DNA from: Bosea sp. RAC05
GTDB taxonomy: Bacteria; Pseudomonadota; Alphaproteobacteria; Rhizobiales; Beijerinckiaceae
Length of the DNA stretch: 64,000 bases
NCBI RefSeq assembly: GCF_001713455.1
Contig: NZ_CP016464.1
Coordinates: 1,722,001-1,786,000 of the forward strand
Direction: 5' to 3'
Part shown: positions 1 to 7,997 of the stretch, piece by piece
Numbering within the stretch: the stretch's first letter is position 1
How the letters are laid out: each line of letters starts with the position of its first letter
Translations under genes and position numbers: made by a program
Notes under the pieces: generated by a model
Told to the model about the DNA's origin: nothing
Databases searched by the model: none
The model's input: the letters and a program-made list of their open reading frames with translations, nothing else

Positions 1-91
1 ATTGCACCGCACAATAACAGAGACCGGGCCTTGGCCGGCAGATCCGGCAAGGCAGGCAGTCAGTCAGCGGCGCCGAACAGGAGGACCACCC

Positions 92-487
92 ATGGCGATC
101 AAGACCCCTTACGAAGTTCCCGCCGAGATGCGCGACTTTGCCGAGCGCAGCGTCGAGCAGGCCCGCAAGGCCTTCGACGGCTTCATCGGCGCGGCCGCCA
201 AGGCCGTCGATTCCGCGCATGGCTCGGCCGAGACGGCACGCGTCAGCACGCATGACGCCGCCCGCAAGGCGATCTCCTACGCCGAGAACAATGTCGCGGC
301 GGCCTTCGACCTCGCCCAGAAGCTGGTGCAGTCCAAGGACATCACCGAGGTGATGGCGCATCAGTCGGAGTTCATGAAGGCCCAGATGGCCGCCCTCCAG
401 ACGCAGCTGAAGGAATTCGGAGCAGCCGCCCAGGAGGTCGCCACCAAGACCGCCGAGACCGTGGCCAAGGCCGCCAAGCCCAAGTAA
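92..487 (+). CDS. Phasin family protein
   Basis: 131-residue phasin (Phasin_2 type), a small amphipathic helical protein that coats polyhydroxyalkanoate granules in the cytoplasm. The frame is open upstream to the window edge, but the ATG at 92 has an AGGAGG Shine-Dalgarno 7 nt upstream and gives the usual phasin start (MAIKTPYEVPAEMRDFAERS). The body is Ala/Lys/Glu-rich helix with the typical stretches ARKAFDGFIGAA and AENNVAAAFDLAQKLVQ, and ends in a Lys/Ala tail. A second phasin-domain gene lies 185 bp downstream, so the two may be co-regulated. Assignment rests on composition and family resemblance. No polyhydroxyalkanoate synthase is in the window. Confidence 0.9.
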   Translation: MAIKTPYEVPAEMRDFAERSVEQARKAFDGFIGAAAKAVDSAHGSAETARVSTHDAARKAISYAENNVAAAFDLAQKLVQSKDITEVMAHQSEFMKAQMAALQTQLKEFGAAAQEVATKTAETVAKAAKPK

Positions 488-494
488 CGGCTCG

Positions 495-569
495 GGACCT
501 TTACCGCTCCGGACGTCACCGTCCCGGACTTTACCGCCTCGGACGCGGCCGCTGCTTCGCGGCGGCCGC
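495..569 (+). repeat. Degenerate direct repeat and GC hairpin between the phasin genes
   Basis: Two near-identical units of about 22 bp sharing TTTACCGC and CGGACG lie at about 495-516 and 526-547. They are followed by a GC-only hairpin with GCGGCCGC at 545-552 and again at 562-569. There is no T-run, so it is not a clear intrinsic terminator. It may still attenuate or mark the 3' end of the first phasin transcript. Confidence 0.4.
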
Positions 570-672
570 TCCTGCGCCGAACTGACCATCCGGACAGCCC
601 CGGCGCGATACCCAGGACCGGAAGCCGGGCGCAGCGCCCGCCGCACCCAGTCAGCGCCGAAGGAGAACCGTC

Positions 673-1677
673 ATGGTCAAGCCTGCACCGACCCGGACCA
701 AGTCCAAAGCCCCGATCAGCCTGTCGCCCGTCAAGGCGCTGTCGGGAACCCTGCCGCCCGAGGCTCCGGCCGCCAAGGCTCCGTCGCCCGCGCCGGTCGC
801 GGCGCCTGCGCCGCAGCCCAAGGTGGAACCGGCTGCCAAGCCCGCCCCCGCTGCGACGATGCCCGCTGCAAAAATGCCGGCTGCGACGCCAGCCGAGCCC
901 AAGCCTGCGGCGACCATGCCCGTGGCTGCCACGCCTGTGCCCAAGCCTGCCCCCGCCGCGCCTGTGGTCGCCAAAGCGGCCCCTGCCGCGCCGGCGGCTG
1001 CCAAGCCCGCTGTCGCCAAGCCCGCTGTCGCCAAGCCTGTGGCTGGCAAGCCCGAGGCACCGAAGGCGCCCGTGAAGATCGCGCCCCGGGCGATCAAGCC
1101 GGGCACCACGACTCAGATCGCCTCCACCAAGGTCCGGCGCGAGACGCCGGCCGCGAAGCCGGCCGCCAAGGCCCAGGCGCCTGCACCCGCCGCCGTCGTG
1201 CCGGCTGCGCCGCCGGCCGTCGCGAAGACGGTCGCCGCAGCGACCGCCGCCGTCGAGACCGTCGCCGCCGCTTCGGCCAAGGCGGCTCAGGCGGTCGCCG
1301 AGACCGTGACGCGCGCGGTCGACGTGGCCCCACCGAAGCCCGCCGCTCCGGTCGCCGCCCCTGCGGCTGCGCCCGCTTCGCTGATCGCGACGCCGCTGCC
1401 GCGCCCGCCTGAATTCGCCGCCATCGCCTCGACCACGGTGATGACCCAGACGCTGGCGATGGCGAAGGCCTTCGGTGCGCTCCAGGCGAGCATGCTCGAC
1501 CATGCCTGCGCCGAGCTGAAGGCGACGCTGGGCGACGTCGAGACGCTGGCGCGCACCGACAGCGCCGCCGACGCCGTGGCGCTCCAGGCCAAGGCGGTGC
1601 GCCGCTCCTATGAGTCCTATTCGGAGCACCTCAAGGAACTGGCACGGATCGCCAGCAAGGCGATCGGTCGGCCCTGA
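673..1677 (+). CDS. Phasin-domain protein with long Ala/Pro/Lys-rich N-terminal region
   Basis: 334 residues. About residues 1-235 are low-complexity Ala/Pro/Lys sequence with AKPAVAKPVAGKP-like repeats. About 240-334 is a phasin-like helical domain (TVMTQTLAMAKAFGALQASM through EHLKELARIASKAIGRP). AAGGAGA ends 6 nt before the ATG. The basic AKP-rich part resembles the histone-H1-like tail of Pseudomonas PhaF, which links polyhydroxyalkanoate granules to the nucleoid, but here it precedes the phasin domain. The likely role is granule surface binding; DNA binding by the N-terminus is inference only. It follows another phasin gene, which supports the granule context. Confidence 0.8.
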   Translation: MVKPAPTRTKSKAPISLSPVKALSGTLPPEAPAAKAPSPAPVAAPAPQPKVEPAAKPAPAATMPAAKMPAATPAEPKPAATMPVAATPVPKPAPAAPVVAKAAPAAPAAAKPAVAKPAVAKPVAGKPEAPKAPVKIAPRAIKPGTTTQIASTKVRRETPAAKPAAKAQAPAPAAVVPAAPPAVAKTVAAATAAVETVAAASAKAAQAVAETVTRAVDVAPPKPAAPVAAPAAAPASLIATPLPRPPEFAAIASTTVMTQTLAMAKAFGALQASMLDHACAELKATLGDVETLARTDSAADAVALQAKAVRRSYESYSEHLKELARIASKAIGRP

Positions 1678-1814
1678 AGTCGCAGCAGGGCAGGCCTCGG
1701 CCCGCCGCTTGCAAAAACCCGCGACTGCCGGGTTGCAATCACGGGGCGTCGGCTCTAGGTTCCGCGCCGCCGCCGATCTCGCGAAAGCGACCGATCGCCA
1801 AGCGCCGGGTGCGG

Positions 1815-1891
1815 GCAGCCATAGCTCAGTTGGTTAGAGCGCTAGATTGTGGATCTAGAGGTCCCCCGTTCAAGCCGGGGTGGCTGTACCA
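1815..1891 (+). tRNA. tRNA-His (GTG anticodon)
   Basis: Complete cloverleaf of 77 nt including encoded CCA (1889-1891). Acceptor stem is GCAGCCA (1815-1821) with TGGCTGT (1881-1887). D stem is GCTC/GAGC, anticodon stem CTAGA/TCTAG, anticodon GTG at 1849-1851, and T stem CCCCG/CGGGG with loop TTCAAGC. The first pair is G1:U72 and the discriminator is A73, not C73. This is the known alphaproteobacterial variant in which histidyl-tRNA synthetase does not depend on a G-1:C73 pair. Confidence 0.97.
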
Positions 1892-2090
1892 CCCGTCCCC
1901 GCCCGGTCCGCCGCGACGTTCGACCGCCCCGGTGGCGCCGCCGGAGCCCTTGAAGCCGCTGCCGCGATCGCCATATCGTCACTCAAGCGGAAGGGCTTCG
2001 CCTTCCGCCCGCGGGGCGCCGCCAAGGCGGGCCCCGGCCGATCGGGAGCGCTCTCGCGAGGCTCCGGCACCGTCAGGCAAGGTCCTGGGA

Positions 2091-2528
2091 ATGACGCGTA
2101 CGCCCAGTCTGTCCCATCCGTTTCTTCTCGGCTTCGACGACATCGAGCGCGCCCTCGACAGGGTCGCCAAGGGCGCCAACGAGGGTTACCCACCCTACAA
2201 CATCGAGAGGCTCGCCCGCTCGGGTGAGGAGCCGGACCGGCTCCGCATCACGCTCGCCGTCGCGGGCTTCGCGCGGGACCAGCTCGAGATCACGCTGGAG
2301 GAAAACCAGCTCACGATCCGGGGCCGCCAGGTCGACGACAAGAGCCGGCAGTTCCTCCACCGCGGCATCGCCGCGCGCCAGTTCCAGCGCAGCTTCCTGC
2401 TGGCGGAGGGGATGCAGGTGATGGGGGCCGATCTCTCGAACGGGCTGCTGGCGATCGACCTCGTCCGCCCGGAACCCGAAAGGCTGATCCGGCGTATCGA
2501 TATCGTGAGCCGCGATGAGCCGGTCTGA
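2091..2528 (+). CDS. Small heat-shock protein, Hsp20/IbpA family
   Basis: 145-residue ATP-independent holdase of the alpha-crystallin family. The core domain is visible as PPYNIERL (about residues 33-40), LRITLAVAGF and LEITLEENQLTIRGR, then a run ending NGLLAIDLVRPEP. IbpA-type proteins bind unfolding proteins in the cytoplasm and hand them to DnaK/ClpB. The frame is open far upstream through the tRNA; the ATG at 2091 gives the family N-terminus (MTRTPSLSHPFLLGFDD). No strong Shine-Dalgarno was seen. No ROSE-type RNA thermometer was identified, though one is common ahead of rhizobial hsp20 genes. A DUF1150 gene follows, the usual rhizobial pairing. Confidence 0.93.
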   Translation: MTRTPSLSHPFLLGFDDIERALDRVAKGANEGYPPYNIERLARSGEEPDRLRITLAVAGFARDQLEITLEENQLTIRGRQVDDKSRQFLHRGIAARQFQRSFLLAEGMQVMGADLSNGLLAIDLVRPEPERLIRRIDIVSRDEPV

Positions 2529-2622
2529 AGGCCTAAGCGGGTGCAAGCGCGGTTTTTGCATCCGTTCATGATTGCAGTCGTATCCTTGTAACCGCACTCG
2601 CACTGCTCTGAAGGAGGGCGCG

Positions 2623-2889
2623 ATGAACGATGACAGAACGATGATCCAGACGACCCCCCTGACCCCGGCCGAATTCGCGGCGCTCGGGACCGGTGAGGTC
2701 GCCTATCTCAAGTCGATGACCTCCGACGAGTTGCTGCGGATCTTCCCGCAGGCGCCGGAAATCCAGTCGGGCCTGCAGCTCTTCGCGCTGCTCTCGGCCG
2801 ATGGCGCGCCGATCCTGGTGACGGATTCCCGCGAGGCGGCCACCGCCAACGCCTGGGAGCACGATCTGCGGATGGTCAGCGTGCACTGA
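2623..2889 (+). CDS. DUF1150 family protein
   Basis: 88 residues, cytoplasmic, no signal or membrane segment. It resembles DUF1150, a small family of unknown function usually found just after hsp20 in Hyphomicrobiales, as here (94 bp after the Hsp20 stop). AAGGAGG at 2611-2617 lies 5 nt before the ATG and fixes the start. Features typical of the family are the LTPAEFAALGTGEVAYLK segment and the C-terminal segment with DSREAA. The pairing suggests a heat-stress-linked role, but no activity is known. Confidence 0.85.
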   Translation: MNDDRTMIQTTPLTPAEFAALGTGEVAYLKSMTSDELLRIFPQAPEIQSGLQLFALLSADGAPILVTDSREAATANAWEHDLRMVSVH

Positions 2890-2916
2890 CGCGTTCATGG
2901 CGCGGCACTGACGCGC

Positions 2917-3693
2917 TCAGGGCGCGGTCGCGATCCCCGCGACCGCCGCCTCGAGGCGAAGCAGATCCTGCGCGCCCGACAGGCGGTGATCCCCGTCCCT
3001 GACCAGCGTCAGCACGACCGGATCGCCGCCGAGATGCTCGACGAGCTTGAGCGCTTGGCGCCACGGTACGTCGGGGTCCTTCATGCCCTGCAGGATGTGG
3101 ACGGGACAGCCCGTCCTGATCTCCGCGCCGAACATCAGATGGCAGCGACCGTCCTCGATCAGCGCGCGCGTGATCGGCGTCGGCTCCGACGAATACTCCG
3201 ACGGCCGCATCCAGACGCCGTCGCGCAGGATGGTCTGGCGGATCGCCTCGGGCATCTGGGCCCACATCAGATCTTCCGAGAAATCGACCGCCGGCGCGAT
3301 CAGGACGAGGCCGGCCGGCGCCAGCGCCGTGCCCAGCAGCCGGCGCGCCGCGAGCAGCGCGATCCAGCCGCCCATCGAGGACCCGACCAGGATCGGTGGG
3401 GCTGCGCAGCGGGCGGCGATGACGGCGAGCGCATCCTCGAGCCAGTGCGACAGCGTCCAGCGCGCGAAATCGCCGTCGCTCTCGCCATGGCCGGCATAGT
3501 CGAAGCGCAGGAAGGGCCGGCCGGCCCGCCGTGCCCAGTCGGCCAGGGCCTCGGCCTTGGTCGCACGCATGTCCGAGCGGAAACCGCCGAGCCAGACGAC
3601 CGGCACGCCGTCGCCGGGCTGTGACAGCACGGCGAGACGGCGCCGGTCCGCGCCCTCGCCGACCTCGAGCCAATGGGGGGCCTCTCGCTCCAA
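2917..3693 (-). CDS. Alpha/beta hydrolase, ABHD10-like
   Basis: 258-residue cytoplasmic serine hydrolase. Seen in the sequence: nucleophile elbow VGSSMGG, oxyanion-side strand VVWLGGFRSDM, acid residue in MKDPDVPW and catalytic histidine in VRDGDHRLSG, in the canonical order. It resembles the ABHD10/esterase group; the substrate cannot be named. The frame extends to 3855, but TTG at 3693 preceded by AGGAG with a 7-nt gap gives a well-placed start and avoids overlap with the divergent glycosyltransferase. That leaves 140 bp for two promoters. Confidence 0.85.
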   Translation of the reverse strand: MEREAPHWLEVGEGADRRRLAVLSQPGDGVPVVWLGGFRSDMRATKAEALADWARRAGRPFLRFDYAGHGESDGDFARWTLSHWLEDALAVIAARCAAPPILVGSSMGGWIALLAARRLLGTALAPAGLVLIAPAVDFSEDLMWAQMPEAIRQTILRDGVWMRPSEYSSEPTPITRALIEDGRCHLMFGAEIRTGCPVHILQGMKDPDVPWRQALKLVEHLGGDPVVLTLVRDGDHRLSGAQDLLRLEAAVAGIATAP

Positions 3694-3833
3694 CGCAAAT
3701 CTCCTGTGACGAATCGGGTCTGGCGCGCGAATATAGGCTGCGCATTCGGCCGGCGGGCAGGCATAGTCCCGCCCGACGGATGTGTCGCGGGTCGGCCCGC
3801 ATGGGTCAGGGGTGGCGTTCCAGAGCGGTGAGT

Positions 3834-5063
3834 ATGTCCTTTCAGCCAGGTGCACATCTCTCCCTGCCCTCGACCGAGTCCCACCCGCTCGTCGGGCGCA
3901 CGATCCTGCAGATCATCCCGGAGCTCGAGGCGGGCGGCGCCGAGCGCACGGCCGTCGACATCGCGGGCGGGCTGACCGAGGTCGGCGCCCGGGCGCTGGT
4001 CGCCACCGAGGGCGGCCGGCTGGTGGCCGAGCTCCAGGCCAAGGGCGGCGTCTGGCTGCCCTTTCCGGCCGCGGCCAAGAACCCGCTCGCCATGGCGCTG
4101 AATATCCGCAAGCTCACGCTGCTCTGCCGGCACGAGGGCGTCGAGCTGATCCATGCCCGCTCGCGGGCGCCGGCCTGGGTCGGGCTCGCCGCCGCCAGGC
4201 TGCTGCGCCTGCCCTTCGTCACCACCTATCACGGCTCCTACAACAGCCGCTCGGCGGTGAAGACGCTCTACAACTCGGTCATGGCGCGGGGCGACATCGT
4301 CATCGCCAATTCCGCCTACACGGCCGAGCTCATCCTCGCCCGGCACGGCTTCGCCCGGGAGCGCATCCGCGTCGTCAACCGGGGCACCAACTTCGCGGCC
4401 TTCGCGCCCCAGGCCGTCGCGCCGGAACGCATCCAGGCGCTGCGCACCGCCTGGGGCATCGGCGCCCATCAGCAGATCGTCCTGCTGCCGGGCCGGCTGA
4501 CCGGCTGGAAGGGCCAGCGCGTGCTGATCGAGGCCGCCCGCATCCTGCGCGACGGCGGCGACACCGACACCGCCTTCATCCTCGCCGGCGATCCGCAGGG
4601 CCGCGACGGCTACGTGAAGGAACTCGACCAGCTCATCGCCAAGGCGGGCCTCGACGGGCGCGTACGCCGCGTCGGCCATTGCTCGGACATGCCGGCCGCC
4701 CTGCTGGCCGCGGCCGTCGTCACCGTGCCCTCGACCGAGCCGGAGGCCTTCGGCCGCGTCGCCGTCGAGGCCCAGGCCATGGGCACGCCGGTCGTCGTCT
4801 CCGATCTCGGCGCGGTGCCGGAAACCGTGCTCGCCCCGCCGCAGACCCCGCCCAACGAGCGCACCGGTTGGCGCGTCGAGCCCGGCAACGCGGCCGCCCT
4901 TGCGGAAGCGCTGGCGGGTGCGCTCTCGCTGCGGCCCTCGGCGCGCGACAATCTCGCCTTGCGGGCACGCCGCCACGTCGAGCGGCACTTCTCGCTCGAG
5001 ACGATGGTCGCCGAGACCCTCGACGTCTATTGCGCGCTGCTGGAGGGGCGGGGCGGCGGCTGA
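3834..5063 (+). CDS. Glycosyltransferase family 4 protein
   Basis: 409 residues with the GT-B fold of GT4. The N-terminal acceptor domain starts with TILQIIPELEAGGAERTAVD, a nucleotide-sugar transferase signature. The C-terminal donor domain has LLPGRLTGWKGQ, the basic Lys of GT4, and the EX7E-like EPEAFGRVAVEAQAMGTPVV. It transfers an activated sugar to an envelope glycan or lipid; donor and acceptor are not deducible. ATG at 3834 is chosen, and a GTG two codons upstream is an alternative. It is divergent from the hydrolase, with infC following after 149 bp. Confidence 0.88.
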   Translation: MSFQPGAHLSLPSTESHPLVGRTILQIIPELEAGGAERTAVDIAGGLTEVGARALVATEGGRLVAELQAKGGVWLPFPAAAKNPLAMALNIRKLTLLCRHEGVELIHARSRAPAWVGLAAARLLRLPFVTTYHGSYNSRSAVKTLYNSVMARGDIVIANSAYTAELILARHGFARERIRVVNRGTNFAAFAPQAVAPERIQALRTAWGIGAHQQIVLLPGRLTGWKGQRVLIEAARILRDGGDTDTAFILAGDPQGRDGYVKELDQLIAKAGLDGRVRRVGHCSDMPAALLAAAVVTVPSTEPEAFGRVAVEAQAMGTPVVVSDLGAVPETVLAPPQTPPNERTGWRVEPGNAAALAEALAGALSLRPSARDNLALRARRHVERHFSLETMVAETLDVYCALLEGRGGG

Positions 5064-5139
5064 ACGCGTCCGCCCTTGCCGAAAACCCGGATCGTCCCGA
5101 TCTATCGGGCATTCGTCACAGGCAGCCGGCCCTCGTCCA

Positions 5140-5168
5140 TTGACAACGCGCGTCTTTGTGCAATGTGT
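5140..5168 (+). promoter_or_regulatory. Possible promoter for infC
   Basis: TTGACA at 5140-5145 is followed 17 nt later by ATGTGT (5163-5168). The -35 matches the housekeeping consensus exactly and the -10 is poor. It lies 45 bp upstream of the infC start, a reasonable distance. Based on pattern only. Confidence 0.35.
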
Positions 5169-5212
5169 CTGGCGACAGGCGCCCGACGCGCCATTCATAG
5201 GAGAATACAGCC

Positions 5213-5755
5213 ATTCGTCGTCCTTTCCGTGCCGCCCCGACCCCGACCAAGGACGGTCCGCGTTCCAACCGCGACATCCGCGGCGTTCGCGAGGTCCAGC
5301 TTATCGACGACACCGGCGCCAATCGTGGCGTGGTGCCGTTCTTCGAGGCATTGAAGATTGCCGAGGATGCCGGTCTCGACCTGGTCGAGATCGCCCCCAA
5401 CTCCGTGCCTCCGGTCTGCAAGATTCTCGACTACGGCCGCTTCCGCTTCCTGGAGCAGAAAAAGGCCGCCGAGGCGCGCAAGAAGCAGCGCACCATCGAG
5501 ATCAAGGAGATCAAGCTGCGGCCCGGCATCGACAAGCATGACTACGACGTCAAGATGAAGGCCATGCTCGGCTTCTTCGAGGAGGGCGACAAGGTCAAGG
5601 TGACCCTGCGCTTCCGCGGCCGCGAGATGGCCCACCAGGATCTCGGCGTGAAGGTGCTCGAGCGCGTCAAGGCCGATCTCGCCGAGCAGGCGAAGGTCGA
5701 GAGTGACTGGCAGCTCGAGGGCCGCCAGATGGTCATGGTGCTGGCGCCGCGCTAG
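5213..5755 (+). CDS. infC: Translation initiation factor IF-3, AUU start codon
   Basis: 180 residues. IF-3 binds the 30S subunit, blocks premature 50S joining and checks initiator tRNA-start codon pairing. The N-domain ([19 protein letters not shown]), linker and C-domain ([33 protein letters not shown]) are all present. An in-frame TAG at 5198-5200 excludes any upstream start, and the first downstream GTG codons (5327) would remove the conserved N-domain. ATT at 5213, preceded by AGGAG (5199-5203), is therefore the start. AUU starts in infC are a known autoregulation device: excess IF-3 rejects its own start codon. It is separated from rpmI-rplT by about 6.3 kb. Confidence 0.97.
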   Translation: MRRPFRAAPTPTKDGPRSNRDIRGVREVQLIDDTGANRGVVPFFEALKIAEDAGLDLVEIAPNSVPPVCKILDYGRFRFLEQKKAAEARKKQRTIEIKEIKLRPGIDKHDYDVKMKAMLGFFEEGDKVKVTLRFRGREMAHQDLGVKVLERVKADLAEQAKVESDWQLEGRQMVMVLAPR

Positions 5756-5780
5756 CCGCTCGCGCCATGCAATCGGCATC

Positions 5781-5806
5781 AGGCCCGGCCCCAGTGCCGG
5801 GCCTTG
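5781..5806 (+). terminator. Intrinsic terminator-like hairpin after infC
   Basis: AGGCCCGGC (5781-5789) and GCCGGGCCT (5796-5804) form a perfect 9-bp stem with a 6-nt loop, 25 bp after the infC stop. The T-run is short (TTG), so termination may be partial. Confidence 0.6.
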
Positions 5807-5867
5807 TCATGTCGGGGCCCGCGATGCTTGGGTTCGCGCCATCCCTTCGAGCCCCGAGTCCCTCGCC

Positions 5868-6599
5868 ATGACCAAGCCCAGCCTCACCAGCCAGCGTCGC
5901 GATCTCGCCGCCGCCCTGCGCCTCGCCGCGAAGTTCGAGCTGAACGAGGGCATCTGCAACCACTTCTCGGTCGCGCTGCCGGATGGGCCCGACGGCCGGC
6001 CGCGTTACCTCATCAACCCCTATGGCGTGCACTGGTCGGAGATGAGGCCCTCCGACCTGCTGCTGATCGACGAGCGCGGCCAGGTTCTGGAAGGGGAGGG
6101 CGAGGTCGAGGCCACCGCCCGCAACATCCACATCGCCGCCCATAAGGCCAATCCGCGCCATGTCGCCGTGCTGCATGTCCACATGCCCTATGCGACCGCG
6201 CTGACCATGGTCGAGGGCGGGCGCCTCGAAATGGCCCACCAGACCGCCTGCCGCTTCCATGGCCGCACGCTCTATGTCGACCATTTCGGCGGGCTGGCGC
6301 TGGACGAGAGCGAGGGCGAGGCCATCGTCGCCGCCAACAAGGCCGAAGCCGGCGCCGACATCACCTTCCTCGCCCATCACGGCGTCACCATCGGCGGGCC
6401 TTCCGTCGCGGTCGCCTTCGACGATCTCTATTTCCTCGAGCGCGCCTGCCGGCAGCAGGTGCTGGCCATGTCCACCGGCCGGCCTCTGAAGCTGATTCCC
6501 GAGGCCGAGATCGAGGCTACCGCGCGCGAGTGGCGCCAGGTGCTTGTCCACCAGTCCGAGAAGCATTTCGAGGCGCTGAGGCGCATCGAGGGGCTCTGA
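5868..6599 (+). CDS. Class II aldolase/adducin family protein
   Basis: 243 residues. The metal-binding histidines of the class II aldolase fold are visible in VLHVHMPYATAL and LAHHGVTIGG. FELNEGICNHFSVALP near the N-terminus is typical of the adducin-like group. Members catalyse retro-aldol cleavage or decarboxylation of sugar phosphates or hydroxy acids, but many in this subgroup lack a proven substrate. ATG at 5868 is chosen because it begins the conserved part; the frame is open further upstream, into the infC 3' end. It is monocistronic, between infC and an exported protein. Confidence 0.85.
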   Translation: MTKPSLTSQRRDLAAALRLAAKFELNEGICNHFSVALPDGPDGRPRYLINPYGVHWSEMRPSDLLLIDERGQVLEGEGEVEATARNIHIAAHKANPRHVAVLHVHMPYATALTMVEGGRLEMAHQTACRFHGRTLYVDHFGGLALDESEGEAIVAANKAEAGADITFLAHHGVTIGGPSVAVAFDDLYFLERACRQQVLAMSTGRPLKLIPEAEIEATAREWRQVLVHQSEKHFEALRRIEGL

Positions 6600-6695
6600 C
6601 CGAGCGTCAATTTCGGGTTCTCCCCGGCGCGGTCCTTGACTAGGGTGGCCGCGAGGGGACCGACGCCTGCGACGGGCGCGGCCGCTGCAGGGGGA

Positions 6696-7784
6696 ATGTC
6701 GATGGGGTCGAACGGGGTTGCGGCGACGTTTGCCGCGCTGGTGCTGGCAGCCATGTCAGCGGGGCCGCTCGGGGCCCAGACGCCCCCGCCCGCCCAGAGC
6801 CCCGCGCCCGCCAAGCCCGATGAGACCAAGCTCGACCTGAAACTGTTCGACAAGGCCGAGGTCGACCGCTCGAAAGGCTGCTCGGTCGCGCTGTGGCAGT
6901 CCAACCGCGACCCCGACAACGACCGCTACGCCTTCATCTTCACTGAGGCCCTGACCGGGCAGAACCATGTCCGCCAGCCCGCGCGCATCAAGGTCGGCGA
7001 GAAGGTCCTGCCGATGACGCGGGTGGCGACCGGCGGCAAGGTCGGCGGCTACGGCCTCTACCCCTACCAGCTCTACAGGCTCGGCGAGGGCGACGGCTTT
7101 GCGGTGCTCGATCTCAAGCTCGGCGAGATCGAGGGCGAGGCGGTCGAGATCGAGAGCGGCACGCTGACCGTGTCGATGGCCGGCAAGCAGCAGGCGCGCG
7201 TGACCGTGAAGGGCGGGGCCGGCTGTATGACCGCACCCGCCGCGGCCTCGCCTCCGGCGGCCCCGCCTGCCGCCGCGGCTGCGCCCGCCGGTCTGGACGG
7301 CATCTTCAGCCGCTACGCCGTGAGACCGGCCCAGATCCCGCGCACGCTGCCGGCGACGCTCAAGAGCCGCTTCGGCTGCGACCCGGAGATGCTGAAGTCC
7401 GGCGTCACCGGCTTCCAGATGTCGGAGGAATCGGCGATCTGGGAACTGCCCTGCCAGCGCTTCAACATCCAGACGAACGCCGTCTACGCGCTGGTCTACC
7501 TGCCGGAGCCGGCGCAGAACCTCCGCTTCCTGAGCTTCAAGGCCCCGCCCGGCAAGAAGCGCACGAGCGCCCCCGCCGAGCTGATGTCGCCGGAATGGAA
7601 CGTCAAGACCCGCACCGTCACCGGCACGGCGCTCGGCCGCAGCGAGGGCGATTGCGGCGTCTATGAGCGCCACCGCGTCGGGCCCGATGGCGAGTTCGTC
7701 CTGGTCGAGTACCGCGAGAAGGTGGCCTGCGACGGCAAGGCGAGCAAGCCCGAGCAGTTCCCGCTCGTGTATCGGGCGCGCTGA
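6696..7784 (+). CDS. Exported DUF1176-like protein
   Basis: 362 residues. An N-terminal Ala-rich signal peptide (about residues 1-30, cleavage near LGAQ) and a Pro/Ala linker (about 180-205) separate two domains. The C-terminal half has Cys residues and the GDCGVYERHRVGPDGEFVLV ending typical of DUF1176, a periplasmic family of unknown function. The N-terminal half contains an SKGCSVALW segment that looks like a separate beta-rich unit. Start: ATG at 6696 after a purine-rich GCAGGGGGA; ATG at 6702 is equally possible. Function unknown. Confidence 0.65.
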   Translation: MSMGSNGVAATFAALVLAAMSAGPLGAQTPPPAQSPAPAKPDETKLDLKLFDKAEVDRSKGCSVALWQSNRDPDNDRYAFIFTEALTGQNHVRQPARIKVGEKVLPMTRVATGGKVGGYGLYPYQLYRLGEGDGFAVLDLKLGEIEGEAVEIESGTLTVSMAGKQQARVTVKGGAGCMTAPAAASPPAAPPAAAAAPAGLDGIFSRYAVRPAQIPRTLPATLKSRFGCDPEMLKSGVTGFQMSEESAIWELPCQRFNIQTNAVYALVYLPEPAQNLRFLSFKAPPGKKRTSAPAELMSPEWNVKTRTVTGTALGRSEGDCGVYERHRVGPDGEFVLVEYREKVACDGKASKPEQFPLVYRAR

Positions 7785-7997
7785 ATGCTGGAGATGACGT
7801 AAAGGCACTTGCGTTGCGGCGCCGCTCGCGCAGGCTTCCTGCTTGAAATTTAGGCACGAACACCTGATCGGGTGGATGCGAATCAACGCACTTGGTGATC
7901 TTCTTCCGCGCGCAACGATGCCGGCTGGCTGCGTTTGCTCGCGTCCCTCGTCCGGTGCCGTGCCGGCGGGCGACGGCCTACCGGAGGCGCCTACGAC

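Noticed and set aside
3300..5198. Reverse-strand open frame opposite the glycosyltransferase
   Set aside because: Shadow; the plus-strand GT4 protein is unambiguous.
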